A DNA stretch of 64,000 bases from NCBI RefSeq assembly GCF_007655135.1, contig NC_045132.1, positions 8,494,001 to 8,558,000 on the forward strand. The letters run 5' to 3'. Of the stretch, positions 55,330-64,000 are shown piece after piece. The position numbers and the translations under genes were made by a program. This DNA comes from Punica granatum (taxonomy: Eukaryota; Streptophyta; Magnoliopsida; Myrtales; Lythraceae). Within the stretch, counting starts at the first letter, position 1; each line of letters begins with the position of its first letter. The notes under the pieces are model-generated. The model did no database searches. It saw only the letters and a list, made by a program, of their open reading frames with translations, and was not told the DNA's origin.

Positions 55330-58300
55330 TGTACGGACCCGAATGTGGACTCTCGTTGGGGCCCGCACGCCCGCTTTTGGATCGCGTGACTTGGGAGTGT
55401 CCACCTTCCCGTGTGGACGCGTGACGGACACGCGTGAGAGAAGGAATCGTCACTTATCATTTTACAACCCGAAGGTCGATGGTGGATAAATTACCCGGGT
55501 CTAGGGGTATGGAACACCTAGTTGTTGTTAAGGCATTGGTCATGTGCGGAACCGAAAAGTCCGAGTTCGGGGGTTCATGTTACGTGCGGGCCTATATTTC
55601 GCATGCCCTTTCGGTACTCTAATTTGCTAGGCTTGCATGTTTTATTATTTATCGCGTGGATTAAATTGTACTCGGCTTGCACGTTTTGACACTGGAAATT
55701 CGATGAATTAAACGATGTCGGTTGAGAAGCCGAGAGAGAAGTAAATCTGTGTGTCGAGGAATTGGTTCACAATCTTGCGATACAGTTCATCAAACCACGG
55801 AGGTTGAATCCCTGCGTGAACCAGAACCACGAGATCTTGGATTTACTTTCCTTTGGGCAAGCATGAAACCGATTCGAATGATTCGACTCTCGGACCGTTT
55901 GCTTACCGATTGAGATTTTTACATAATGGATGTACAAGATAAAAATCCTCACAATGAACTCTCAAAAAATACATCAAATCATAATTACAAAGTGATGAAT
56001 CTCAATCGATTCGCATTCGGTTATTATTCAGCTCTAACTCACCATGAGTTTAGGGAAAAATCGATAAACTGACATTCAAGCGCTCTCACTGAATAGGACG
56101 TTAGACCCTGTGAGTGATGATTAGGGCGTTGGACCATGTGATCGATGATTAGGGCGTTGAACCCTAATATTATTAGGCCTAGGGATCAGGCTCGACCCGC
56201 ATGGCAAACAGGTGCGGAAAGATAATAGGCAGCAGATAAATAACAGACAATGTGTTTGTATTCATCGAATGTACGTGGATTAGCAAGTTTATTAACCCAA
56301 TGGTGTTTTTGCAAGCAAATGCCATATGCTAAACAAGCAATCGTGCAAAACGTTTTGCATTCGGCTTTGCTTTGAGAACTTGACAAATAGAGTCAAGTCT
56401 CGTGTGTGTGGATTGCTTTTACAGTTGTTCCGTATTGTGACACTGAATTATCACTGAATTAACCAAAACTCGTGTTTTGACTCTAGATTTGGAACCTAGA
56501 GTTCCCCTAACCATTATCTAGTGTTTGGTTAGGTCGAGTGAAAGATTAATCAGCGTTTTGCATGTTTTGCGACAAAGATAACCGTTCTAGTTACCCGAGT
56601 TTATGTTAGGAAGACAGAAACTCATCAGTGGATAAGAAAAGGCTTAGCAGATGAACCTGCACCTGAACAGGTAGTCCGTTCTTATCCTGATACTGTAGTG
56701 TTTCCGTCAAGCTAACCCTAAGGGTGTCGCTGAATTGTGAAAAGATGATTTTGCCCTTTATTTGAAAATTATTTTCAGAAAAGGAAAACATCGCTGTGCG
56801 GGCCACCTCGGCCTGTAGCCGGTGTCGACCAGTTCCCTGGATCGTCCAGGGTTGTGTGAGAACCCCGAGAAAGTCAAAGAATCGATCGGTCTACCCGGAA
56901 ATAATCTAGAAAGATCTTCTGCATGTTGACCTGAGTTACCTGAAATCAGGTAAAAACTCAAGTTGAGACACAGAAGCCCTTTCCAGACGTCCATGCTACA
57001 TCGGATCGCGCATTTTGGGTTTTTGAAATTGATAAGTTTGAAAAGGGCACCAACATCATTTGACAACTCATCGACGCGAGTTATCAGTTAATGGCCAATT
57101 CGTGCAAACTTTATCAGTGTGAAGTGGGTTTAATCATGTGAGCGTCCCAATTAACCCATTGGTGGATTAATGCTTGTGAATTTTTGCCGAATGCAGTAAA
57201 TATGCCAGTTACAGACAATAGCATGTGGGGTTTACGATGATATTGAAATTTACAATTTGCATAAAATCCGAGAAATGAATTTTATCGAGGTAAAGAGACT
57301 GTTCTTAACCCAAATGAGGTCAAAGAACTCTCGGCTCTTTCCTCTCAGGAATAGCCATGGGTTTCCTTGACCCGTTTCGGGTTTCAAGCGTTCTCTTTCA
57401 CCCAATTTCGACTATTTCTCGCATGCTCAAACATTAAACATGGTAAATGACACATATTTAACAAAGGCCGGTATCGCAATGAGTTGGAAAACGCATTCAA
57501 GTATACAAGCAAGTACAAAGAAGTTATTTATGGAATCGATAAAACAATACCGGCTCCATGGATGCGGTAAAAGCATAAAACTCGGGAAATAATTTAAATC
57601 GGGGCAAAAGAATCCAATCTTGACCCGAAAAGGTCAAGAATGCTCTCGGTTACCTCATCAAGAGGTTAACCCGAGAGGTATCTCGGCTTTTCCTGGTCGG
57701 GATGGTTTCCACGACTTCGATTTAAACATTTCCCAACATGCTAGCACGTGATACGATGATAAACATGCATGGTGTAATAAGGAAATTGGATAAAATTAAA
57801 GTTCGGAAGTAAAATCATGCTTAAAACCTCTTATAACTCCATAAACACAACAAAAACGTAAAAGTCCTAGCTCCTGTAAGTCGGGAATGGTCATACCTAG
57901 TCTCGGGATGCAGGATGGGACTGTTAGAAGTTGGGTTGGACCGTTGGTGGGTTGGGTTTGAGCTGTTTTTCGTTGAATAGACCCGGTTGGCAGCAACAGG
58001 CCCGTCTGGAGTAATCTGACCCGACTGGGCACCCGGGAGAAAACAGACCGGTTCGGGCTGCTCGGGTGGCTTTTCAGAGAGTTATCAACTGTTCCGGAAA
58101 GCTAAGAGGATGCTTAACGTCCCTGCGGTGGTTTTGGGAGGAGAACACGAGTGGATTTTCCGGAAATCAAAAGCAAAGTCAGGTCAGTAAGCAGAAAACA
58201 GACTCAACTGGGCCAGAACAGACCCGATTGGCACAAGTCGGGTCGGACGTCGCCACGGAGGCTCCCGATGGAATTTTGAGGCAAGGTCAGCGGCCCTGGG

Positions 58301-60698
58301 TAGCCAAGGGACCCCTCTAGGTGACCGTGGTGGGCATTTGCTCCCAGAGTTAACCGGTCGACCCGTATAGTCCTGCAAAGATCACGGAAAACAGAGTGCG
58401 TCCTGGAAACTGGCCCGATTGGGCAGTTTTCGGGTCGGAATTCACCACGGTGGATCCCGATGGAATTTTGATGCAAGGTCAGCGGCTTCCGACTCCTAAC
58501 TCACCTCTGGAGGTGATAGTGGTGGTCGTTTGGCGAAAAGGGTCTCGGATCGACCCGATCTGAAAGAAAACCGCACAGACAGTCAGAAATTTCGACCCGA
58601 CTGGGCAGTCGGGCTGTTTCTTCGTGCTGGGCTAAAATCAACGGGTTGTTCTTGGATTTCTTGACTCCTTAACACGCTAGGGTTGTGTGGGGAGGTGTTT
58701 GATGGGTTTTGGCTACTCAAACCGACCCGAAAGGCCTTGAAACTTGGGTTTCCATTTTTTACCCGAAATGACCGTTTTCTGGGTTCGGTTCTGTGGTGGC
58801 TGTTCCGATGGGTTGGCGGCTTCAAACTTAAAATATAAGCCCGGAAATGGATATAGGGGGTCGAAAACATGTGGGATATGAAGTTTGGTGAAGTTTGGAT
58901 TTAAGCCGGGATGATTCCGACTTAAGTCTTTGATGTTCTTGCTTGGTGTTTGATGAGCCAAAGGGGGCTGCGATTTTGCTGAGCTCTTTGGGAGCTTTTG
59001 CTTGATGAAAATAGCAAGTGTTGATGTAAGAGAAGGTGTGTGATAACTTGTGATTTAGTTAATGACTTAAAGGATATATAAAGGCAAAGATTAAGTGTAA
59101 TTACGAGAAGAAAAGTGCAATTAGGGCTCTTGATTAGGGGGATCCGAATTTCTTCAATGGAGATGAGGATGAATCTCCTCCATGCGTTCTTCATGAAGAT
59201 GAGCCAAAATGCATTAATGTCATGGAGTGTTATCTTGCATGATGGCTTGATATTTTCATGCAAGACAAGTGCAAGTTGTCTTCTTGGCTTGATGAAGAAG
59301 ATGACAAGAGAGGGGTGGTTCTTCTTATCTTTGGCAAGGGGAAGAAGATGTCGTGGGTCCCACACGGATTGGAGGTGAATCGGGAATGCTTGGATGTCGA
59401 TCGGTTATGTGTTCGAGTTCCGTGACTCGAAAGAACGTTGTATCGACAATGTGCGCAAGAAAACGATCCCGATGAGCCTAAGATTGCTCATTTTGCATGA
59501 GAAATGCTCGTGTGGTTATTTTAGGCTCGGAAGTCGGTTTTGCTCATTTCAGGTGACTAGAGTGAAGTTAACCGCTTATGACAGCATATCTTGTATCTGC
59601 ATCCCACATTGATCATTTTGACATAAATTGTCAGACAACGTGAACAATTGACCCTTAAGCCAGTAATGCAAATGTGGAGCCGAAGACGTCCTAAGAAGCC
59701 GAAATTGGATTTCTCAGATTGCTTTCTAAGTTGCTTGGGCGCTCCGGAGATCACTGTGATCTCTGTTTGTCGAGATTGGACCTCTAAGGACTTAAAAAGT
59801 GCATCTGAGACCTTTAAAGCACTGCTCGGGCGGCTTAGATGAGTTGTGCAGTTCAGTCTGACGATTCCACATTAAGCCTTGGAATGGCTAGCACTGTGTA
59901 GGGGAGGCATCCGGCGTCAAGTTTCCACAAAAAGGACCTCCGGATATGGATTTCCGTTGAAAACGACCTTTTCTATTCCTCGGAGGTCACTCGGGAAACT
60001 GAAATGAGTTATGCTATCTAATTTGCCAATTGCGTCTGTTCGTTAGAGTTTTCAAGGCAATGCAGGGTCAACTTCGTTCGTCGTTATTCTGTCAGACTAG
60101 TCTCCGGTTATGCATTTCCGAAGATGGGCATACCCGTTTTGTCACTCGGAAGTCATTTGAAGCGTTTGTGTGGCTTCCAAGAGACAATCTGAAGTATTGC
60201 TTATGTTCTGTATGCTTGTGGGGCATGGCCGTATCTGACATTTAGAATTAACATTTCTCCGAGAAACCGACATTTTTGGACTTCCACTGAAAAGTTATCT
60301 GTATACAGAAAGTTGTTCTGTATAGAGCAGATGATTTGCGAAATGCATTTGAAGACACTTTTGATCTGTTTGGCATTGATGTGGATTTTTGAAGTCCAAT
60401 ATTGGCTATCTTCCGATGGACGAGCGAACTATCGGAAAATAGGGATGTCCACGTGGTATGCTGGAAATGCCAATTTTGGACGTTGTTGAGCTCTCTACTC
60501 ACTCTGTTGCCCTTTGGTGACCCTTGGAGTCCTTCTGTCGTGTGTACATGTCATCTGCTTGATTTTGCTGACTTAAGAATGAATAGTGATTTCTCGCTCT
60601 GTGGAGCCTTCTTCTGTGATAACGCTCAAGTCGTGGCATTGTTTGCTATCGACGGACATTGTTTGACTTGTGGACCAAAATGGGGTATTGACAGGAAG
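55325..60698 (-). mobile_element. Nested solo LTR (5.36 kb), Ogre/TAT-like, minus strand
   Basis: LTR 55330-60693 between GGAAG at 55325-55329 and 60694-60698. On the minus strand it starts TGTCAATACCCCATTTTGGT (compare TGTCAGCACCCCATTTTGGC at 31794) and ends like 36500-36875. Features on the minus strand: TATA CCTTTATATATCC at about 59083-59071, donor-like GAGACTAG|GTATGACC (57896), acceptor-like GATTTCAG|GTAACTCAGGTC (56940), and two units of about 190 bp (GATGGAATTTTGA at 58267 and 58459). No PBS or interior remains. Frames of up to 147 codons inside it resemble nothing known. Confidence 0.93.
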
Positions 60699-61070
60699 GA
60701 CAAGATGTTGTTCCTCCTTACCGTCTTAAATGTGGCGTACGTTTTGGACTCAAACCTGCAACCCTTGGAGGATCCTGCCCCCAATGCAACCCCCGAGGAA
60801 ATCGCAAAGGTGGCCGAACTCAAGAAGAAGCGCGAGGAAGACAAATTCACATGTTGTGGACACATCCTCAACACTTTGTCCGATCGACTGTACGATCTCT
60901 ACATGTCGATGCAGTCCCCGATGGAGATATGGAAAGCTCTTGAGGAGAAATACAACACCGAGCGGCAAGGTACCGATAAATTTTTAATGATGAAGTATTT
61001 CGAATTCAAAATGCTCGATAGTGTCCCTATCATGGATCAAGTCCATGAACTACAATCCTTGTAAGCAGGT
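60699..61070 (+). pseudogene. Copia C1 copy 2: gag continued
   Basis: From KMLFLLTVLNVAYVLDSNL through GHILNTLSDRLYDLYMSM and EIWKALEEKYNTERQGTDK to a frameshift/stop at about 61062. It is collinear with copy 1 gag (49866-49339) but keeps the segment deleted there (VLDSNLQPLEDP to EEDKFTCC). Confidence 0.9.
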
Positions 61071-61900
61071 TTCGTGACCTGAAAGTTATTATTCCGAAAT
61101 CTCTACAAGTCGAGGCTATCATCTCAAAGTTACCTTCGTCTTGGAACGATTACCGGAAGAAACTCCTGCATATGATAGAGGACTTCACTGTAGAGAAAAT
61201 ACTTAGGCATTTGCGTATTGAAGAGGAAACTCGGAAGCGCGATGTGGTGTATCTTCCCCAAGGTTCTAAAGTGAACCATGTGAGTGAGTCCAAGAACTCT
61301 CGGAAAGGCAAGCGAAAGGCTACATCCGAGACCGAGGACACGCAAGACAGGAAGGGAAAGTCTCGCAATTGCTATCATTGCAATAAGAAAGGGCACTACA
61401 TTAAGGATTGTAAACTTCTCAAAAGGGAGAAAGATGCCACAACTTCCAAAGCCAATATGGTTGAGGACATGGACTTAGTGGCCATGGCTACGGGAGGAAT
61501 CAAGAGCTTAGAGATTGGTATGATTACCGAATTCAACATAGCCATGACTGATAAGTCCTATAATTGGTGGCTCAACTTCGGAACTACTGTCCATGTGTGT
61601 AACGACCGGCAACAATTCAAGAGCTATGAACCAGTGGCAAACCGTGAGGTGCTTATGGGCAACCATCAATCGGTCAAGGGACGGTGGAACTCAACTTTAC
61701 ATCCGGGAAGAAATTGACCTTAATCAATGTGTTGCATGTTCCCGATGTAAGAAAGAATTTACTGTCCGTGAGTCTTTTGTGCAACAAGGGGTTCAAGGTT
61801 ATATTAGAATCCGATAAATTAGTCTTGCTTAAGGGTGATATGTATTTGGGAAAGGGATATTGTAGCGAGGGCAAAATTCAAGGTATCTCCGTATGAGTTA
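61071..61900 (+). pseudogene. Copia C1 copy 2: gag end, zinc knuckle and mutated protease
   Basis: The zinc knuckle CYHCNKKGHYIKDC is intact. The protease active site reads WWLNFGTTVHVC where copy 1 has WWLDSGATVHVC: the catalytic aspartate is replaced by asparagine and the following Ser-Gly-Ala is altered, so the protease is dead. A 13-bp deletion between GTCAAGG repeats at about 61679 shifts the frame. Protease homology continues to GYCSEG (about 61870), where it joins the end of integrase directly. Confidence 0.9.
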
Positions 61901-62006
61901 TGGAAGGGTTGGAAGCCAAACTTTGATTATTTCAAAGTGTGGGGGTGTTTGGCTTACTATAGAGTTCCCGACCAACAGATAACAAAATTATGACCAAGAG
62001 CCATTT
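61880..62006 (+). pseudogene. Copia C1 copy 2: integrase C-terminal scrap
   Basis: FKVSPYELWKGW / DYFKVWGCLAYYRVPDQQ follow the protease remnant directly. The GAG-pre-integrase zinc domain and the DDE core (present in copy 1, about 48060-48740) are deleted, and a stop interrupts at about 61992. Confidence 0.85.
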
Positions 62007-62264
62007 CGCTCTGTTTGGTTTTAGAGTCGTGGTTTAAAATTTTAACTTTAACTTTAACTCAATACACTACACAACAAAATATACTTTTCCAAAGTCAAAC
62101 TGATGGACCCCATATATTATTCAATATACAATCACATACACTACCCAATACACTACACAACAAAACTGGTAGGGTCCACAGGCCCTACATTTTTTTTGTC
62201 TTTTTCCATAATCAAAATCAAAGTTACAAATTCAAAACTTTAACTCTGAAATCAAACGCACTAT
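62007..62264. mobile_element. MITE inserted in the Copia integrase remnant
   Basis: It splits a sequence that is contiguous in copy 1 (AGAGCCATTAAGGATGTATT). The ends CTCTGTTTGGTTTTAGAG and, inverted, AGTGCGTTTGATTTCAGAG belong to the family at 14391-14625 and 39658-39890. The target duplication is blurred (TTT / ATA where TTA is expected). Confidence 0.75.
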
Positions 62265-63773
62265 AAGGGTGTATTCGTTGGATATGCCCAACATTCTAAG
62301 GCTTATCGTGTTCTTGACTTGGTGTCAAATACTACAATTGAAACGAGAGATGTTGTATTCATTGAAAGCAAGTTTTCCGACGATTCAGTGGATTCGGAAC
62401 AAGAATATAAACCAATGATCTCAAGTGATCAAAACAAGAGACGTCTTTGTGACAATTAGGATACGGAGCCGAGGAAAAGTCAAAGTGTGAGAAAAGAAAA
62501 GGACTTTGGTCTCGATTTCATTTCCTCACAATCTCTAGCGTATCTCGTTGAGGGAGATAGAGAATCCGTAATTAGGAAGATCCACATAATGCTTAATGTG
62601 GAAGGTGATCCACAAACCTATGGTGAAGCCATGGCTTCTAGGGATGCTACATTTCGGAAAGAGGCGATTAATAATGAAATGGATTCAATATTGTTCAACA
62701 ATACTTGGGTCCTAGTTGATCTTCCTCAAGGATCGAAGCCTATCGGGTGTAAATGGGTGTTTAAAAGGAAGAATAACCCAACCGGGGTTTCTCCGACTTT
62801 TAAGGCTAGATTGGTGGCAAAAGGATTCAGGCAAAATAAATGCCTAGATTATTTTGACACCTATGCACCGGTGGCTATGATGACTTCCATTCAAGTCCTT
62901 ATGGCACTTGCATCTATCCATAAGTTACATGTGCATCAAATGGATGTTAAAACGGCATTTTTTGAATGGTGATCTCGAAGAGGAAGTCTACATGGAGCAA
63001 CCGGAAGGCTTTGTGCTTCCGGGAATGAACATAAGGTGTGTAAATTGATCAAGTCATTATATGGCTTGAAACAAGCGCCTAAACAGTAGAATGAAAAATT
63101 TAACTCGGTTATTTTATCATATGGTTTTTTGCATAATTGTGCGGATAAATATATTTACACTAAATTCACCGATAGGTACGGTGTAATTATTTGTCTTTAT
63201 ATGGACGATTTGTTGATCTTTGGGACAAATTTGGAAGGTGTTTGTGAGACCAAAGAGTATCTAGTCTCGAATTTTAAGATGAAAGATCTCAACGAGGTAG
63301 ACACAATCCTAGGTACAAAGGTGCAAAAGCATGAAAGGGGCTTTGCACTAAGCCAATCTCACTACATCGAGAAAGTATTGGAGAAGTTCAAACACTTGAA
63401 TATCAAGGATTCAAACACTCCATTCGATCCGAACTTCAAGTTAAGTGAGAATAATGGCAGGGCTCTAGTGCAATTAGAGTACGCTAGCGCAATTGGAAGT
63501 CTAATGTATGCAATGCATTGCACCAGACCCGATATCTCATTTGCTGTGTGCAAATTGACGAGATTTACAAGTTGTCATAGTACCGATCATTGGAAAGGAA
63601 TTTGTAGGATTCTTGGTTATCTTAGGAAGACAAAAAAATTTGGGATTATTCTATGGTGATTATCCCACGGTACTAAAAGGTTACTCAATGACAATAAGTC
63701 CACATCGGGATGAATTTTTACGATAGGAGGTGGAGCCATTAGTTGGGCCTCCAAGAAATAAACTTGTATCGCA
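62265..63773 (+). pseudogene. Copia C1 copy 2: RT and partial RNase H
   Basis: The linker and RT run from about 62265. RT motifs: FKARLVAKGFRQNK, VHQMDVKTAFF with a one-T insertion (about 62962) that shifts the frame, YMEQPEGF, and after a TGG-to-TAG stop (about 63088) the catalytic box as LYMDDLL instead of LYVDDLL. RT then continues through SQSHYIEKVLEKF and MHCTRPDISFAVCK. RNase H is frameshifted near 63645, has a TGG-to-TGA stop at about 63710 and a CAA-to-TAA stop at about 63759, and ends abruptly at about 63773. Confidence 0.9.
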
Positions 63774-63780
63774 CAATAAC

Positions 63781-64000
63781 TTGGGTAGTATTAAGATGAA
63801 AATCCCATCGTTCTAAGGAAAGAGTGATCCCGAAGCATACCTTGAGTGGGAGAAAAATGTGGAGTTTGTATTTGATTGTTATAGTTATTTCGAGCTGAAG
63901 AAAGTCAAATTGGCAGCAATTGAATTATCGGATTATGCAATTGTCTGGTGGGATCAATTGGTGATAAATAGGCGAAGAAATGGAGAGCCACCTATAGATA
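63781..64000 (+). pseudogene. Ty3/gypsy gag fragment running off the window
   Basis: In the frame starting TTG at 63781 the translation reads LGSIKMKIPSF, a stop at 63814, then GKSDPEAYLEWEKNVEFVFD, then KKVKLAAIELSDYAIVWWDQ and INRRRNGEPPID at the right edge. This is the retrotransposon gag (retrotrans_gag) signature of plant Ty3/gypsy elements (F-x-G-K-x-D-P-x-x-Y-L-x-W-E, then W-W-D-Q). It starts only a few bases after the Copia RNase H breaks off. The rest lies outside the window, so whether the element is intact beyond the one stop is unknown. Confidence 0.85.

Larger units (their letters stand above)
54681..63773 (+). mobile_element. Second copy of Copia C1, broken by nested insertions
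   Basis: 5' LTR 54681-55215; gag start 55237-55329; interruption by a solo LTR (55330-60693, duplication GGAAG); gag and protease continue at 60699; most of integrase is deleted at about 61880; a MITE interrupts the integrase C-terminus (62007-62264); RT and RNase H follow to about 63773, where the copy ends without a 3' LTR. The interrupted gag is collinear with copy 1 and supplies the gag segment copy 1 lacks. Confidence 0.9.

Noticed and set aside
61130..61396. Minus-strand frames of 88 and 72 codons
   Set aside because: Antisense shadows of the + strand Copia gag and zinc knuckle.

Overview
The window is a transposon-dominated intergenic stretch of a plant nuclear genome. The evidence is AT-rich DNA, Ty1/copia and Ty3/gypsy LTR retrotransposons, Mutator-type and other terminal-inverted-repeat elements, tRNA-derived SINE-like pieces, and one typical angiosperm peptide-hormone gene. 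The species cannot be named from the sequence; a eudicot is most likely. Only one host protein gene is convincing: a CEP (C-TERMINALLY ENCODED PEPTIDE) precursor at 44302-44631, + strand. Almost every other open reading frame is retrotransposon debris or chance.

Layout. 1-5570: AT-rich sequence with a Mutator-like element (3706-4509, 10-bp target duplication), the arm of a second copy at the left edge, a perfect 20-bp inverted-repeat element with a tRNA-like core (766-1315), and fragments of one dispersed composite repeat. 5572-26950: giant LTRs of an Ogre/TAT-like gypsy group. These are 5572-8130; 8327-12158; and a LARD-like element with a 4.3-kb 5' LTR (15775-20092), a PBS, a non-coding 5-kb interior holding an 18-unit 29-bp hairpin array, a PPT and a truncated 3' LTR. 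28797-31741: a Copia element reduced to a 5' LTR stub, RT/RNase H and 3' LTR. 31789-36880: a 5.08-kb solo LTR with a perfect target duplication. 37216-44200: small DNA elements and SINE-like pieces. 44302: the CEP gene. 44917-50476: a full-length but decayed Copia element on the minus strand, 290 bp downstream of CEP and pointing at it. 50477-54680: a LINE tail and a 418-bp Mutator-type MITE. 54681-63773: a second copy of the same Copia family (+ strand), broken in gag by a nested 5.36-kb solo LTR (55330-60693) and in integrase by a MITE. 63781-64000: the start of a gypsy gag running off the edge.

Most notable: the Copia family at 44917-50476 and 54681-63773 has no tRNA-type primer binding site. 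Two bases after its 5' LTR lies a 13-nt motif perfectly complementary to a motif inside its own LTR, which suggests self-primed reverse transcription. Its U3 also carries 68-bp repeats, present three times or once. In the Ogre-like LTRs a splice-donor-like site recurs 0.7-1.2 kb downstream of the TATA box, with nucleosome-length tandem arrays after it in two of them. In the 29-bp array the hairpin arms change together between units.
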